Source of the DNA: Mycobacterium terramassiliense
GTDB taxonomy: Bacteria > Actinomycetota > Actinomycetes > Mycobacteriales > Mycobacteriaceae
DNA: 64,000 nucleotides
Direction of reading: 5' to 3'
Assembly (NCBI RefSeq): GCF_900157385.1
Contig: NZ_LT717697.1
Coordinates: 248,001-312,000 of the forward strand
Shown piece by piece: positions 45,686-54,317 of this stretch. Both the position numbers and the translations under genes were made by a program. How positions within the stretch are numbered: the stretch's first letter is position 1; each line of letters begins with the position of its first letter. The notes beneath the pieces were generated by a model. It saw only the letters and a program-made list of their open reading frames with translations. It did not search any database and was not told the origin of the DNA.

Positions 45686-46105
45686 GTGCAAAACCGTTTG
45701 CTTGCAATCGCTTTCATCCTGATCGCCACGACCGGCATCGCCGGGTGCGGGCAGGCGCAGACCATGCCGCGCAAAGCCGCCCGCGTCACCATCGACGGCA
45801 CCACGCACACCGCCCGCCCGGCGGCCTGCAGCCAGGCCCAGTCGTATCGGACGCTCGACATCGGCGACGAGAACGGCCACGTCGAAGCGGTGGTCGTGCT
45901 CAGCGGCTACCGGGTCATCCCGCAGTGGGTAAAGATCCGCAACGTCGACGGGTTCACGGGCAGCTACTGGCAGGGCGGGGTGGGCGATGCGCACGCCGAA
46001 ATCACCAATAGCGCCTACACCATCACCGGCAGCGCCTACGGCATCAACAACAGCAATCCCAACAAAACGGTGACCACGGACTTCAAGATCACGGCCGAGT
46101 GCTGA
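45686..46105 (+). CDS. lppE: Lipoprotein LppE-like
   Basis: 139 residues with signal peptide and lipobox IAGC (residues 19-22), then a small DUF4333-like/mycobacterial lipoprotein domain: RVTIDGTTHTARPAACSQAQ, RTLDIGDENGHVEAVVVLSG, GFTGSYWQGGVGDAHAEITN. Two remaining Cys may form a disulfide. GTG start with AAGGAG upstream. It follows the SDR gene and precedes cyp140, the Rv1881c (lppE) position; the gene name rests on that order and on length. Function unknown. Confidence 0.82.
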   Translation: MQNRLLAIAFILIATTGIAGCGQAQTMPRKAARVTIDGTTHTARPAACSQAQSYRTLDIGDENGHVEAVVVLSGYRVIPQWVKIRNVDGFTGSYWQGGVGDAHAEITNSAYTITGSAYGINNSNPNKTVTTDFKITAEC

Positions 46106-46153
46106 GCCTTTCGCGGCTTACCCTGGGTGAAGGCCCGAGGTGAGGGAGGCGCG

Positions 46154-47476
46154 GTGAAAGAGCGGTTGCACTGGCTTGCGATGCATGGCTTCATCCGAGG
46201 CGCCGCGGCGTTCGGGGCACGGCGCGGCGACCCCCAGGCGAGGCTGATCGCCGATCCCACGGTGGCCGCCGATCCGGTGGCGTTCTACGAGGAGTTGCGT
46301 GGCCTCGGCCCGCTCGTGAAAGGGCGCATCAACTACCTGACGACCGATCATGCGCTGGCCCACGAGTTGCTGCGATCCGACGATTTCCGCGTGGTGAACA
46401 TGGGCTCGAACCTGCCGGCGCCGCTGCGCTGGCTGGAGCGCCGCACCCGCGACGACTTTCTGCATCCGCTGCGCGCGCCGTCGCTGCTGGCCGTCGAGCC
46501 GCCCGACCACACTCGCTATCGCAAGACGGTGTCGGCGGTTTTTACGCCAAGGGCCGTCGCCGCGCTGCGTGACCGGGTGGAGCAGACCGCCGTCAGTCTT
46601 TTGGACACGCTGGCCGTCCGAGACGGCATTATCGACGTCGTCGACGGGTACTGCTCGCAGCTTCCGGTCGCGATCATCAGCGACATCCTGGGGGTGCCCG
46701 AGCGGGACCGGCGCCGCGTTCTCGAGTTCGGTGAATTGGGCGCACCGAGCCTGGATGTCGGCCTGCCGTGGTGGCAGTACCGGAACGTGCAGGAGGGGAT
46801 CGAAGGGTTCGACACTTGGCTCACCGGTCATCTCCGCGAATTGCGGCGCACCCCCGGTGACGACCTGATGAGCCAGTTGATCCAGATGGCCGAGAGCGGT
46901 TCCGCCGAAACGCGTCTCGATCCGCAGGAGTTGCAGGCGATCGCCGGCCTGGTGTTGGCGGCCGGGTTCGAGACCACGGTGAACCTGCTGGGCAACGGGA
47001 TTCGCATGTTGCTGGACACGCCCGAGCACCTCGAGACATTGCGTCAACGACCCGAGCTGTGGCCCAACGCCGTCGAGGAGATTTTGCGCCTGGACTCGCC
47101 GGTGCAGCTGACCGCGCGAATGACGCTCAGGGATGTCGAGGTGGCGGGCATGCAGATCCCACGCGGCAATCTGGTGGTCATCTACCTGGCCGCCGCCAAT
47201 CGCGATCCGTCGGTGTTTCCCGATCCGCACCGCTTCGACATCGAAAGGCCCAACGCGGGAAGGCATCTCGCGTTCTCCGGGGGCCGTCACTTTTGCCTGG
47301 GGGCCGCGCTCGCGCGCGCCGAGGGGGAAGTCGGGCTGCGGACGTTCTTCGACCGCTTTCCGCAAGCGCGGTCGGCGGGCACCGGAAGCAGGCGGGACAC
47401 CCGGGTGCTGCGGGGTTGGTCGACGCTGCCGGTGACGCTCGGCCCGGCGCGGTCGATGGCCCCGGTCGACGCTTAA
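46154..47476 (+). CDS. cyp140: Cytochrome P450 CYP140
   Basis: 440 residues (about the length of CYP140). I-helix AAGFETTVNLLG, ExxR in EEILRLDSP, and heme loop FSGGRHFCLGAALARAEG are intact. GTG at 46154 follows GGGAGG by four bases and begins VKERLHWLAMHGF; a GTG at 46127 lacks a site. Physiological substrate is unknown. Order (after lppE, before the dienelactone hydrolase region) matches Rv1880c. Related to the P450 at 50452-51768, which has a changed I-helix. Confidence 0.92.
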   Translation: MKERLHWLAMHGFIRGAAAFGARRGDPQARLIADPTVAADPVAFYEELRGLGPLVKGRINYLTTDHALAHELLRSDDFRVVNMGSNLPAPLRWLERRTRDDFLHPLRAPSLLAVEPPDHTRYRKTVSAVFTPRAVAALRDRVEQTAVSLLDTLAVRDGIIDVVDGYCSQLPVAIISDILGVPERDRRRVLEFGELGAPSLDVGLPWWQYRNVQEGIEGFDTWLTGHLRELRRTPGDDLMSQLIQMAESGSAETRLDPQELQAIAGLVLAAGFETTVNLLGNGIRMLLDTPEHLETLRQRPELWPNAVEEILRLDSPVQLTARMTLRDVEVAGMQIPRGNLVVIYLAAANRDPSVFPDPHRFDIERPNAGRHLAFSGGRHFCLGAALARAEGEVGLRTFFDRFPQARSAGTGSRRDTRVLRGWSTLPVTLGPARSMAPVDA

Positions 47477-47483
47477 CGGCGGC

Positions 47484-47669
47484 TCAGCGGCGGCGGCGTC
47501 GTCGCCGGCTCGGCCAGCCTCCCCGGCCGGACGAACAGGCCGCGATGAGCGCGGTGGGGCTCGCGGTGACACCGACGAGCGCCAGTCGCCGGATGGCCTC
47601 GCGCCGGGTCAGCGGGCGGTTGACCCGGTCGGCCGCAGTCTCCTCGGAGTTATCGCGCTGCAAGGTCAC
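47484..47669 (-). pseudogene. Truncated copy of a dienelactone hydrolase lipoprotein leader
   Basis: 61 codons from a GTG: VTLQRDNSEETAADRVNRPL, then LTRREAIRRLALVGVTAS and the lipobox-like ALIAAC. It matches the N-terminus of the dienelactone hydrolase at 48078-48992 (VTALQRYLAEEIATDHVDGL then LTRREALRRLALLGIGAA and LIAAC) but stops after SSGRGGWPSRRRR instead of continuing into the hydrolase domain. It is therefore a duplicated leader, or a gene lost to its own 3' end. Tat-type RR and lipid-anchor features are visible. Confidence 0.7.
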
Positions 47670-47730
47670 GTCGCCAAGTATGCAGCAAACTCGTGGTCAG
47701 CACCGAGATTTCCGCCGGCATGGTCGGCGC

Positions 47731-48081
47731 CTAGGGGTCGGCGCCGGAGGAACCGCCCCGCCATCGGATCGCACTGGACGCGACGATGACCACCGCGGGC
47801 AATGTGCCGGCCGCGAAAATCCCCAATTGCCAGGCCCACCCGACCGCTTTACTCCGAAACCCTTCGTCGTGGTAGAGCTCCCCACCCGCGGGCGTTCTCG
47901 CGATGCAGCCACGGGTCTTGGCCCACCAGTCGTTGCGCACCAACTGGTAGCCGTGCGCGTCCACCCAAGCATGGCAATCGCGGCTGGTCCCCCAATAGCC
48001 GAAGACGAGCGCCCCGCAGCCGCCGGCCAAGATCCCGGCGAGCGCGACTGCGATCAGAACCTTCGCGCGCAGGCTCATCAT
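47731..48081 (-). CDS. Small membrane protein downstream of dienelactone hydrolase
   Basis: 116 residues with two hydrophobic segments (VLIAVALAGILAGGCGALVFGY and WAWQLGIFAAGTLPAVVIVAS) and an extracellular Cys-containing loop (RDCHAWVDAHGYQLV, GCIARTPAGG). ATG at 48081 overlaps the hydrolase stop as ATGA, so the two are translationally coupled. No recognised family. Confidence 0.72.
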   Translation of the reverse strand: MMSLRAKVLIAVALAGILAGGCGALVFGYWGTSRDCHAWVDAHGYQLVRNDWWAKTRGCIARTPAGGELYHDEGFRSKAVGWAWQLGIFAAGTLPAVVIVASSAIRWRGGSSGADP

Positions 48082-48992
48082 TGCCCGGCCAGATAACGGC
48101 CGAACCAATCCAGCAGCCGCTGCCACGCGTCGGCCGATGCGCCGGCGTTGTAGCGGGGACCGGTGTCATTGAAGAACGCGTGGTCGGCGTCGGGCTCGAC
48201 GACGATCTCGTTGACCAGCCCGGCGTGGTCGAGGGCCGCTTTGGCGGCGGCCTGCGAGCCCGTGACGCGGGAGTCCCGGGCGGCGTAGATCGCCAGCACC
48301 GCCGCCTTGGATCCGGCGAAGTCCGGGTCGGCGGGCAAGGGACCGTAGAACGGCACCGCGGCCGAGACCCCCAAAGCGCCGGAGGCCAGCAGGTGCCACA
48401 CCAGTCCCCCGCCGAAGCAGAAGCCGACCACGCCCACCTCTTGCCCCGGCGCGCGCAGCTTCAGTTCCGCGACGCCGGAATTCAGGTCATGGGTGAATCG
48501 GTCCGGCGGGACCTTGCCCAGGGTGGCGGTGGCCTGCGCCGGGTCCTGAAAGGCGCCGGTTCCGCCCTCCTCGGACAACAAATCGATGGCCAGCGCCGAA
48601 TGGCCCGCCCCGGCCAGCCTCCCGGCCACCGAGCGCACCCAGTCGTTCAATCCCTTGTTCTCGTGGACGACCAGCACGCAGCCCCTGGAATCGGATGCCT
48701 GGGCCCACGCCCCTTGCAGCCGGCCCTGCGGCCCGGCCCAGCCGATCGCGGCGGTCGGCAGCGTGTTGTTGGCTCCCGGCGGTTGCGCTGCGCCGGTTGG
48801 ACTTTCGCCGGCAGGGGGCTTGGGGGCATTCGTCGCGTCCTCCCGTTTGGCGCAGGCCGCGATGAGCTCGCCCGCGGCGGCGGCGCCGATACCCAGCAGG
48901 GCGAGCCGTCGGAGGGCTTCACGCCGGGTGAGCAGGCCGTCGACGTGGTCGGTCGCGATCTCCTCGGCGAGGTAGCGCTGCAGCGCGGTCAC
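48078..48992 (-). CDS. Dienelactone hydrolase family lipoprotein
   Basis: 304 residues. Tat/lipoprotein leader (LTRREALRRLALLGIGAA, lipobox LIAAC) then an alpha/beta hydrolase: GCVLVVHENKGLNDWVRSVA, nucleophile Cys in VVGFCFGGGLVWHL, and the Asp and His of YAARDSRV and DADHAFFND. Cys nucleophile and the H-E-N-KGLN block define the dienelactone hydrolase family. The Tat-lipo leader places it outside the cytoplasm. GTG at 48992 is proposed; an upstream ATG adds an unmatched segment. Coupled to the membrane-protein gene; divergent from the SnoaL/LEH-like gene. Confidence 0.85.
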   Translation of the reverse strand: MTALQRYLAEEIATDHVDGLLTRREALRRLALLGIGAAAAGELIAACAKREDATNAPKPPAGESPTGAAQPPGANNTLPTAAIGWAGPQGRLQGAWAQASDSRGCVLVVHENKGLNDWVRSVAGRLAGAGHSALAIDLLSEEGGTGAFQDPAQATATLGKVPPDRFTHDLNSGVAELKLRAPGQEVGVVGFCFGGGLVWHLLASGALGVSAAVPFYGPLPADPDFAGSKAAVLAIYAARDSRVTGSQAAAKAALDHAGLVNEIVVEPDADHAFFNDTGPRYNAGASADAWQRLLDWFGRYLAGQ

Positions 48993-49057
48993 CCTCAGGA
49001 GTATCCGCCGCAGAGCCGTGGTTGACACGCGTTGAGCAACCTAGTTTATTTGCCGCT

Positions 49058-49516
49058 ATGACAGAGGTTTCTGAGATCGCGGTCGAGGACGTCGTCGTCG
49101 GGATGTGGCAGGCGCTATCGCGGCGGGACTGGGACGCAATCAAGACGTTCCTCGCCGACGACTGCCTCTACGTCGACATGCCGGTCCCCGCGTTGTCGGC
49201 GCGCGGTCCCGAGGACATCGTGAAGCGGCTCAAGATGGGGCTCGAGCCGCTGGCCGGCTACGAAAACCACGACGGCGTACTGGTGTCCAACGGCTCCGAC
49301 GTCATCTACGAGCACTCGGAGACTTGGACTTTCGCGACCGGCGAGCAGGGCGTGCTGCGGTTTGTCACCGTCCACAGAGTCGAGGACGGCAAGATCACGG
49401 TGTGGAAAGACTATTGGGACATGCAAAGCCTCGTGAGCTTCGCGCCGCCCAACCACTTCGAAGCGCTCGCGACGGCGGACACCAGCTGGGTGTTCGACGC
49501 GTCAAGCCTGGTCTGA
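49058..49516 (+). CDS. Limonene-1,2-epoxide hydrolase / SnoaL-like protein
   Basis: 152-residue cone-shaped alpha+beta fold of the LEH/SnoaL type: ALSRRDWDAIKTFLADDCLY, RGPEDIVKRLKMGLEPL, RVEDGKITVWKDYWDMQSLV. The Asp-Arg-Asp of the epoxide hydrolase active site (D in CLYVDM, R and D around TVHRVED/WKDYWD) fits LEH. Mycobacterial relatives hydrolyse lipid or sterol epoxides. Start ATG at 49058. Divergent from the dienelactone hydrolase. Substrate unknown. Confidence 0.83.
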   Translation: MTEVSEIAVEDVVVGMWQALSRRDWDAIKTFLADDCLYVDMPVPALSARGPEDIVKRLKMGLEPLAGYENHDGVLVSNGSDVIYEHSETWTFATGEQGVLRFVTVHRVEDGKITVWKDYWDMQSLVSFAPPNHFEALATADTSWVFDASSLV

Positions 49517-49548
49517 AGCGCACCCGGCTGCGCCGAATCGCGAGCCGG

Positions 49549-49767
49549 TTACAGGTGCTCCATGAGACGGGACATCAGCTCCGTCTCGAGATAGCTGGCC
49601 TCGTGCAGCGGGTAAAGCCGTCGCGGCTCGGAGGTGCCGAGGTGAATGTGCCCGATTGCCTTGAGGAACGCCGCGCCGGGCCAGTGATGTTGGGATGACG
49701 CCGCCGGCTCGACATCGCGCGCCGGGCTATCGGGTAGTGAGTGGGACTTGGGCAGTAAGTGCAACAT
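49549..49767 (-). CDS. Small hypothetical protein, 72 residues
   Basis: Starts MLHLLPKSHSLPDSP and ends YLETELMSRLMEHL; no signal, membrane span or known domain. GAAGG lies 8 bp before the ATG, a good ribosome site, and it is transcribed in the same direction as the P450 cluster upstream. Composition (His, Leu, Ser, Pro) is not typical of random GC-rich frames. Translation is plausible but unproven. Confidence 0.5.
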   Translation of the reverse strand: MLHLLPKSHSLPDSPARDVEPAASSQHHWPGAAFLKAIGHIHLGTSEPRRLYPLHEASYLETELMSRLMEHL

Positions 49768-49879
49768 GGCGGATGCCTTCGGGACGGTCAGTGGCTCCTA
49801 CCGGAAGTCACGGCTATTAGACACATGTTAGGTAACCGCCATGACGCCGGCGATATTCCGGAAGGCCGCAACCCGCCGG

Positions 49880-50416
49880 TCAGAGCCAACCGGTGCGGGC
49901 GGCGGCAACGGGCTCGGCGGGGGCAGGAGCCAGTTGCCCGTCCCGCACACCGTCGAGCATGCGTTTCACGACCGCGACGATCTCCGGGGCCGCGGCGGCG
50001 AGTCCCGTCACGTCGGCTTCGGTGAAGTCGTCCGCTTCGATCCCCGCCCGCGCCAGTACGGCCGCCGGGTCCGCCAACTGATCGGCCAGCCAAGACAGCG
50101 GGTCGGCCGACAACTCGGGGACGAAATGCCGGCGTCCGGGCTCCCAACCGTTGAAGCGCGGGTGGTGGTGGGCGCGGTCCAGCGTTCCGGGTGGGCTCTC
50201 GGTCGATCCGAACAGGTCGACCCGCCACACCGGGCGGGTGAAGGCGATCGGGATGCCGGCGTAGATCGATCCCCGTGGTGCGGCCCGGTCGATGAGCCGC
50301 AGTTCCAGCCTGACCCCCCGCTCCGGCGTTTCCTGACCGGCGAGCGGGGTCGGGTCGACGAAATACATGTCGCCGATGACGACGCCTAGGGCTTCGAATC
50401 CGAACGCTGCGAGCAT
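49880..50416 (-). CDS. Conserved mycobacterial protein of unknown function, 178 residues
   Basis: MLAAFGFEALGVVIGDMYFV then QETPERGVRLELRLIDRAAP, SIYAGIPIAFTRPVWRVDLFG and an RFNGWEPGRRHFVPELSAD block, with a helical C-terminus (DDFTEADVTGLAAAAPEIVA). It has no signal or membrane segment. The family is not recognised. It lies 35 bp after the second P450 gene and is probably co-transcribed. Confidence 0.7.
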   Translation of the reverse strand: MLAAFGFEALGVVIGDMYFVDPTPLAGQETPERGVRLELRLIDRAAPRGSIYAGIPIAFTRPVWRVDLFGSTESPPGTLDRAHHHPRFNGWEPGRRHFVPELSADPLSWLADQLADPAAVLARAGIEADDFTEADVTGLAAAAPEIVAVVKRMLDGVRDGQLAPAPAEPVAAARTGWL

Positions 50417-50451
50417 CGCGTGCCTTTCCCTCGTACTCCTCGAGGGTAGCC

Positions 50452-51768
50452 CTACGAAGCCACGACGCTCCCCCCTCGAAGCGACACGGGTAGGTGAGTG
50501 AGCCCGTGCAGACCGATGCTGCCGTTGTAGGCAGGGTCGCCGGCCAGCGCCAGCTGCGGGAAGCGCTCGAACAACGACTGCAGGCCGATGTGCAGCTCCA
50601 TGCGAGCCAGTGCCGCGCCCAGGCAGGCGTGCACACCGAAGCCGAAGCTGATGTGCTCGCGGGCGTTGGCGCGGGTCGTGTCGAAGATTTCGGGGCGTTC
50701 GAACACCGCGGGGTCGCGGTTGGCCCCGCCCACCAGAAGAAATATCGCTTCGCCCGCCTGCACGGAATAGCCTTGGATGTCAACGGATTCGGTGGCAACC
50801 CGTCCCGCGAGTTGACCGGTGGTGTCGTAGCGCAGGATTTCCTCGACCGCGTTCGGCCATCCCTCGGGGTTGGCGCGCAGCGCGGCCAGCTGATCCGGGT
50901 GACGGAGCAGCGCGACGACCGCCTTGCCGAGGACATGGGTGGTGGTGACGAACCCCGCCCCGAGCACCAGCCCGGCCAGCAGCTTGTTCTCGACCTGGGT
51001 GAGGTCCCCGTTGTGCACGACGTCGGACAGGATGCTGTCGGCGGCGTCGCCTCGCCTCACCCGCTCGATATGTTCGGCGAGGTATCGGTCGAACCCGAGC
51101 AGGGCCTTCGTCGCCGTGTGGAAGTCCTTCCAGGATGCGGCGGCGTTGCCGATCAATGACGTGATCCATTCGCTGACCGCAAAAAGGTAGCTGATCTCAT
51201 CGCGCGGAATCGCCAGCATCTCGGCGATGACCGCGATGGGGATCCGGGTGGTGTATTCGGCGATCAAGTCGCACTCCGCGCGGCCGTCCAGCCCGCGCAG
51301 CAGATCGTCGGCGACTTCGTGAACCCGGGCGCGGAGTCCGTCGAGCGCCCGGGGCGTGAACGACCGCGACACCAGCCGACGCAAGCGCGTGTGATCCGGC
51401 GGATCGGTGACCAGCATCGAGGGCGGTTCGAGGAGATTCAGCACGTACGGATCGGTTTTGGCCAGGATCCACTGGCCGATCCGGAAGGGCGAGCGATCCC
51501 GTTGCTTGAGCGTCCTGAACCGGCCGTCGCGCAGCACCTCGCGGACGATCCGCGCGTCGGCGCTGACCCAGCCGGCCCCCTGCACCGGCGACATGCGTCC
51601 GCGCTCACGGACTCGCTCGACGAGCGGATAAATATCGCGCACCGGCTTGCTGTCGATGGACAGCAGCTGCGCCAACGGATCGCCCCGGCGCGCCATGAGC
51701 CTCAGCGAGACGCGCGAGAGTCCATACCCCGTCACCCAGTGTGTCCACTCCCGGACGGGGACCTCCAT
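50452..51768 (-). CDS. Cytochrome P450, CYP140-like, with atypical I-helix
   Basis: 438 residues, same length and N-terminal style as CYP140 (REWTHWVTGYGLSRV then ARRGDPLAQLL). ExxR in EEILRYDTTG and heme loop FGFGVHACLGAALARMEL are normal, but the I-helix oxygen-activation motif reads LGAGFVTTTHVLG: the conserved acidic residue (Glu in AGFET) is Val274. ATG at 51768 is chosen because GGGAG lies 10 bp before it; another ATG (51795) would also work. It may be a natural variant with altered proton delivery or a peroxide-using enzyme. Substrate unknown. Confidence 0.88.
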   Translation of the reverse strand: MEVPVREWTHWVTGYGLSRVSLRLMARRGDPLAQLLSIDSKPVRDIYPLVERVRERGRMSPVQGAGWVSADARIVREVLRDGRFRTLKQRDRSPFRIGQWILAKTDPYVLNLLEPPSMLVTDPPDHTRLRRLVSRSFTPRALDGLRARVHEVADDLLRGLDGRAECDLIAEYTTRIPIAVIAEMLAIPRDEISYLFAVSEWITSLIGNAAASWKDFHTATKALLGFDRYLAEHIERVRRGDAADSILSDVVHNGDLTQVENKLLAGLVLGAGFVTTTHVLGKAVVALLRHPDQLAALRANPEGWPNAVEEILRYDTTGQLAGRVATESVDIQGYSVQAGEAIFLLVGGANRDPAVFERPEIFDTTRANAREHISFGFGVHACLGAALARMELHIGLQSLFERFPQLALAGDPAYNGSIGLHGLTHLPVSLRGGSVVAS

Positions 51769-51898
51769 GGCGCTCACACTCCCTGGTTGGTTGCCCATGA
51801 GCGTAATGGCTCTCGCCGGCCGCGAGCGTGCGTGTTTGCACGGCGACACGCCGGTACGGCTGACATTCTGCGCACCGTCGCGGGCGAGGCAGGCACGG

Positions 51899-52333
51899 CT
51901 AGGACTCGGCCAGCCTCCTGAGGCACTTCAGGGTTTCCGAGAGGTTGCGGCCCACCTGACGCACCGCGATGCGGTCGGCGATGTAGCCGATCAAGCCGCC
52001 GGGCGCCTGGTAGGACAGCCGGAAGGTCACTTTCGTCCTGCCGTCCGTGGCGTCGCGCAGCCGGATCCGTCCACGCAGGCTCACGCCGGTGATGCCCACC
52101 CACGCCAGGTCGCGACGGTCGTCGAATTCGACCACCTCGACCAGGCCGCCGACCGGGACCGACCCGATCTTCCAGTGCACGGTGTAGCGCGCGCCGACGC
52201 CGGCGGGCTGGTCGTTCGACGACTCCCATCGCTCCAGGCTCGTCATGAACGACGGGTAGCAGTCGGGGTCGCTGACGATCTTCCAGACCGCGTCGCGGTC
52301 GGCGTTGATCACGCAGTGGCGTTCGACGCGCAT
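51899..52333 (-). CDS. SRPBCC family protein
   Basis: 144-residue START-like protein: RVERHCVINADRDAVWKIVS, FMTSLERWESSN, and WVGITGVSLRGRIRLRDA with a C-terminal helix RNLSETLKCLRRL. ATG overlaps the upstream acyltransferase stop by one base (TGATG). It lies 130 bp upstream of the CYP140-like P450 gene in the same direction; a P450 beside an SRPBCC protein suggests shared hydrophobic substrate, an inference. Confidence 0.82.
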   Translation of the reverse strand: MRVERHCVINADRDAVWKIVSDPDCYPSFMTSLERWESSNDQPAGVGARYTVHWKIGSVPVGGLVEVVEFDDRRDLAWVGITGVSLRGRIRLRDATDGRTKVTFRLSYQAPGGLIGYIADRIAVRQVGRNLSETLKCLRRLAES

Positions 52334-53166
52334 CAGCCGATCACCGGGAATCGGCGTTGGGCGGCCAGGCGATCGACGCCGCCCTGCAGGCTGGCCATCA
52401 CCTTGTCGTGCACCGCCTGGTCGTCACCGTCGACCTCGATCGGTTCCTGCACCTCGATGACGATCTTCGTCGGCAGCGGGATGTGCCCGGCCAGGTCGCT
52501 GATGTTGATGCCCCACGGCAGCGCCAGCGAGATCGGGATGCTCTTGAGCCGCAACAACTTGTCCGCCATCAGCAGCTTGGCCAGCCATTGCCCGCGGTTG
52601 AGGAAAAGCGCGCTTTCCTGGCCGCCGACGCTGGAAACGGGGACGATCGGCACGCCGGTTTCCCGGGCCAGCCGCACGTAACCCATGCGCCCGCCGAAGT
52701 CGACCTTGTGGCGTTCCCAGGACGGGCGGAAGACCTCGTAGTCGCCCCCGGGATAGACGAGCAGCGCCGCCCCGGACTCCAATGCCAGCCGGGCGTTGTC
52801 GGGGTTGGCGGCGACGGTGCCGAATTTGCGCAGCCAGCCCAGCGGCGGCGCGGAGACGACGAGGTTGTGGGCGAGCTGGTAGAAGGGCCGCTCGACCCCG
52901 AAGTAGGAGCAGAACGCGAGCGTGAAGACGAACGTGTCCGGCGGCACGTTGCCGCCGCTGTGGTTGCCGACCAGCAGCACCGGCCCCTCAGGCGGAATCC
53001 GGTCCAGGCCCCGCACGTCCGCCCGGAAGTACAGTGACGCCAGCAGCCAGGTGCCCGGCAGCTGGTCGCGGATGTAATCGGGATCCCGCTGATCGAGGTC
53101 GGCCTTGGGGACCCGCGACACGACCTGTTCGCGGGCCCACTCCAAGACACCCCCAACGCTCGGCAT
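52333..53166 (-). CDS. Lysophospholipid/glycerol acyltransferase family protein
   Basis: 277 residues of the PlsC-type family: EGPVLLVGNHSGGNVPPD (His block), LRKFGTVAANPDNARLALES, VYPGGDYEVFRPSWERHKV and YVRLARETGVPIVPVSSVGG. Transfers acyl groups to a glycerol-type acceptor in the membrane. ATG at 53166 (MPSVGGV) is chosen; upstream sequence in frame is not protein-like. Resembles Rv1920-type proteins. Its stop overlaps the SRPBCC start by one base; it follows the amidohydrolase gene by 31 bp. Confidence 0.87.
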   Translation of the reverse strand: MPSVGGVLEWAREQVVSRVPKADLDQRDPDYIRDQLPGTWLLASLYFRADVRGLDRIPPEGPVLLVGNHSGGNVPPDTFVFTLAFCSYFGVERPFYQLAHNLVVSAPPLGWLRKFGTVAANPDNARLALESGAALLVYPGGDYEVFRPSWERHKVDFGGRMGYVRLARETGVPIVPVSSVGGQESALFLNRGQWLAKLLMADKLLRLKSIPISLALPWGINISDLAGHIPLPTKIVIEVQEPIEVDGDDQAVHDKVMASLQGGVDRLAAQRRFPVIG

Positions 53167-53197
53167 AAGTGCGGGTATACCCCGGTGTTGCCCGGCG

Positions 53198-54307
53198 TCA
53201 AACGCGGTAGAGGCGGGCGGCGTTGTCCCGGGCAATGAGGTCGACCACCCGGACGGCGTCGGCCTCGCTCCAATCCCCGTTCTCGACGAACCCGCGCAGC
53301 ACGCGGTGAATCCCGTTGCGCCACAACGCGGCACCGAGAAAGTGCAGTTCCGCCGGGCCGTACCCGTCCGACGAATACAGGATCCTGCGGAACGGCGCCA
53401 TCTCCAGCAGCCGGGCGATGAACGCCGGGGCGCGCGCGCCCAGATGATTCACGCTCAATCCGCCGTCGAGGTAGACGTTGTTGAAAGCCTGCGCGAGGTA
53501 TCCGGCCTCGCGCTCGTAGGGATAACAGTGCAGCAGCACGATCGGGGTACCGCCGGACTGCCGCAGGAAGTCGAGCAAGAAAAGCGGATTGGCCTGGTGC
53601 AGGTCGCAGTCGCGGTCGCCGAAGCCGACGTGGAATTGCAGTGGCGTGCCCAGCCGCAACGCCCGGTGCAGCCCGAAGCGCAGCAGCACCCGATCTTGCA
53701 GCCGGGTGCCGCCCTGGTCGCGCCACCGCCCGGCGGCCTCGGCCACCTGCACCGCCGACGGCTCACTCAGGTCTCCCTGAAACCCGCCGCGGTAGGCCAG
53801 AATCGATTTGGTGCCGACGGCAGTGGCGGCGCGCCGGTGCAGAATCTCCTCGAACGCCGAGGCGTAGTCGCCCGGCGCCTGGGCGGCCTGCTCGGCGACC
53901 TGCTCGAGCCGGACCACCTCGTGCGCGCGGTTACCGGACCATTCGGCCATCTCGGCCGTGCCGGCCGTATCCGCGCCGATTCCGGTGTCGACCAGCCAGT
54001 CGCTCACCTTGGCGGCGGGCAGGAATAGCCGCGCCAGCTCGGTCTCGCCGAGTTGCCGACGCCTTTCCCAGTAGGCTTGCGGTTCAACGTGTTTGGGTAG
54101 GCCCAGAATCGGCGCGCAATGGGCGCGCACGGCGAAGCCGAGCTGGGAGTCGAAGCCAGAGCCCACCAGCGGTTCGGTGTTGGCCTCGTTGAGGGCGTTC
54201 TCGAACCGCTGCCGGTCCCCCGCCGTCGACCAGCATCCGTGCGCGTGCTGGTCGATCAGGGCCACCTCGTCGAGGTGTTGCGCCAGCGCGGACGAGTCGG
54301 ACACCAT
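53198..54307 (-). CDS. Amidohydrolase (Rv1879-like) beside glnA3
   Basis: 369 residues: VALIDQHAHGCWSTAGD (metal-binding HxH), PLQFHVGFGDRDCDLHQANP, PIVLLHCYPYEREAGYLAQ and RILYSSDGYGPAELHFLG with the catalytic Asp. It resembles the amidohydrolase domain of type III glutamine synthetase-like fusions (FluG/N-terminal type). Start ATG at 54307 lies 10 bp after the glnA3 stop, so the pair is one operon, as with Rv1879-glnA3 in M. tuberculosis. It may release the amide product made by GlnA3; this is an inference. Confidence 0.88.
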   Translation of the reverse strand: MVSDSSALAQHLDEVALIDQHAHGCWSTAGDRQRFENALNEANTEPLVGSGFDSQLGFAVRAHCAPILGLPKHVEPQAYWERRRQLGETELARLFLPAAKVSDWLVDTGIGADTAGTAEMAEWSGNRAHEVVRLEQVAEQAAQAPGDYASAFEEILHRRAATAVGTKSILAYRGGFQGDLSEPSAVQVAEAAGRWRDQGGTRLQDRVLLRFGLHRALRLGTPLQFHVGFGDRDCDLHQANPLFLLDFLRQSGGTPIVLLHCYPYEREAGYLAQAFNNVYLDGGLSVNHLGARAPAFIARLLEMAPFRRILYSSDGYGPAELHFLGAALWRNGIHRVLRGFVENGDWSEADAVRVVDLIARDNAARLYRV

Positions 54308-54317
54308 GACCGGCCCG

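Noticed and set aside
52333-53334. Upstream extension of the acyltransferase to 53334
   Set aside because: Extra residues are not protein-like and overlap the amidohydrolase gene; ATG 53166 is better.
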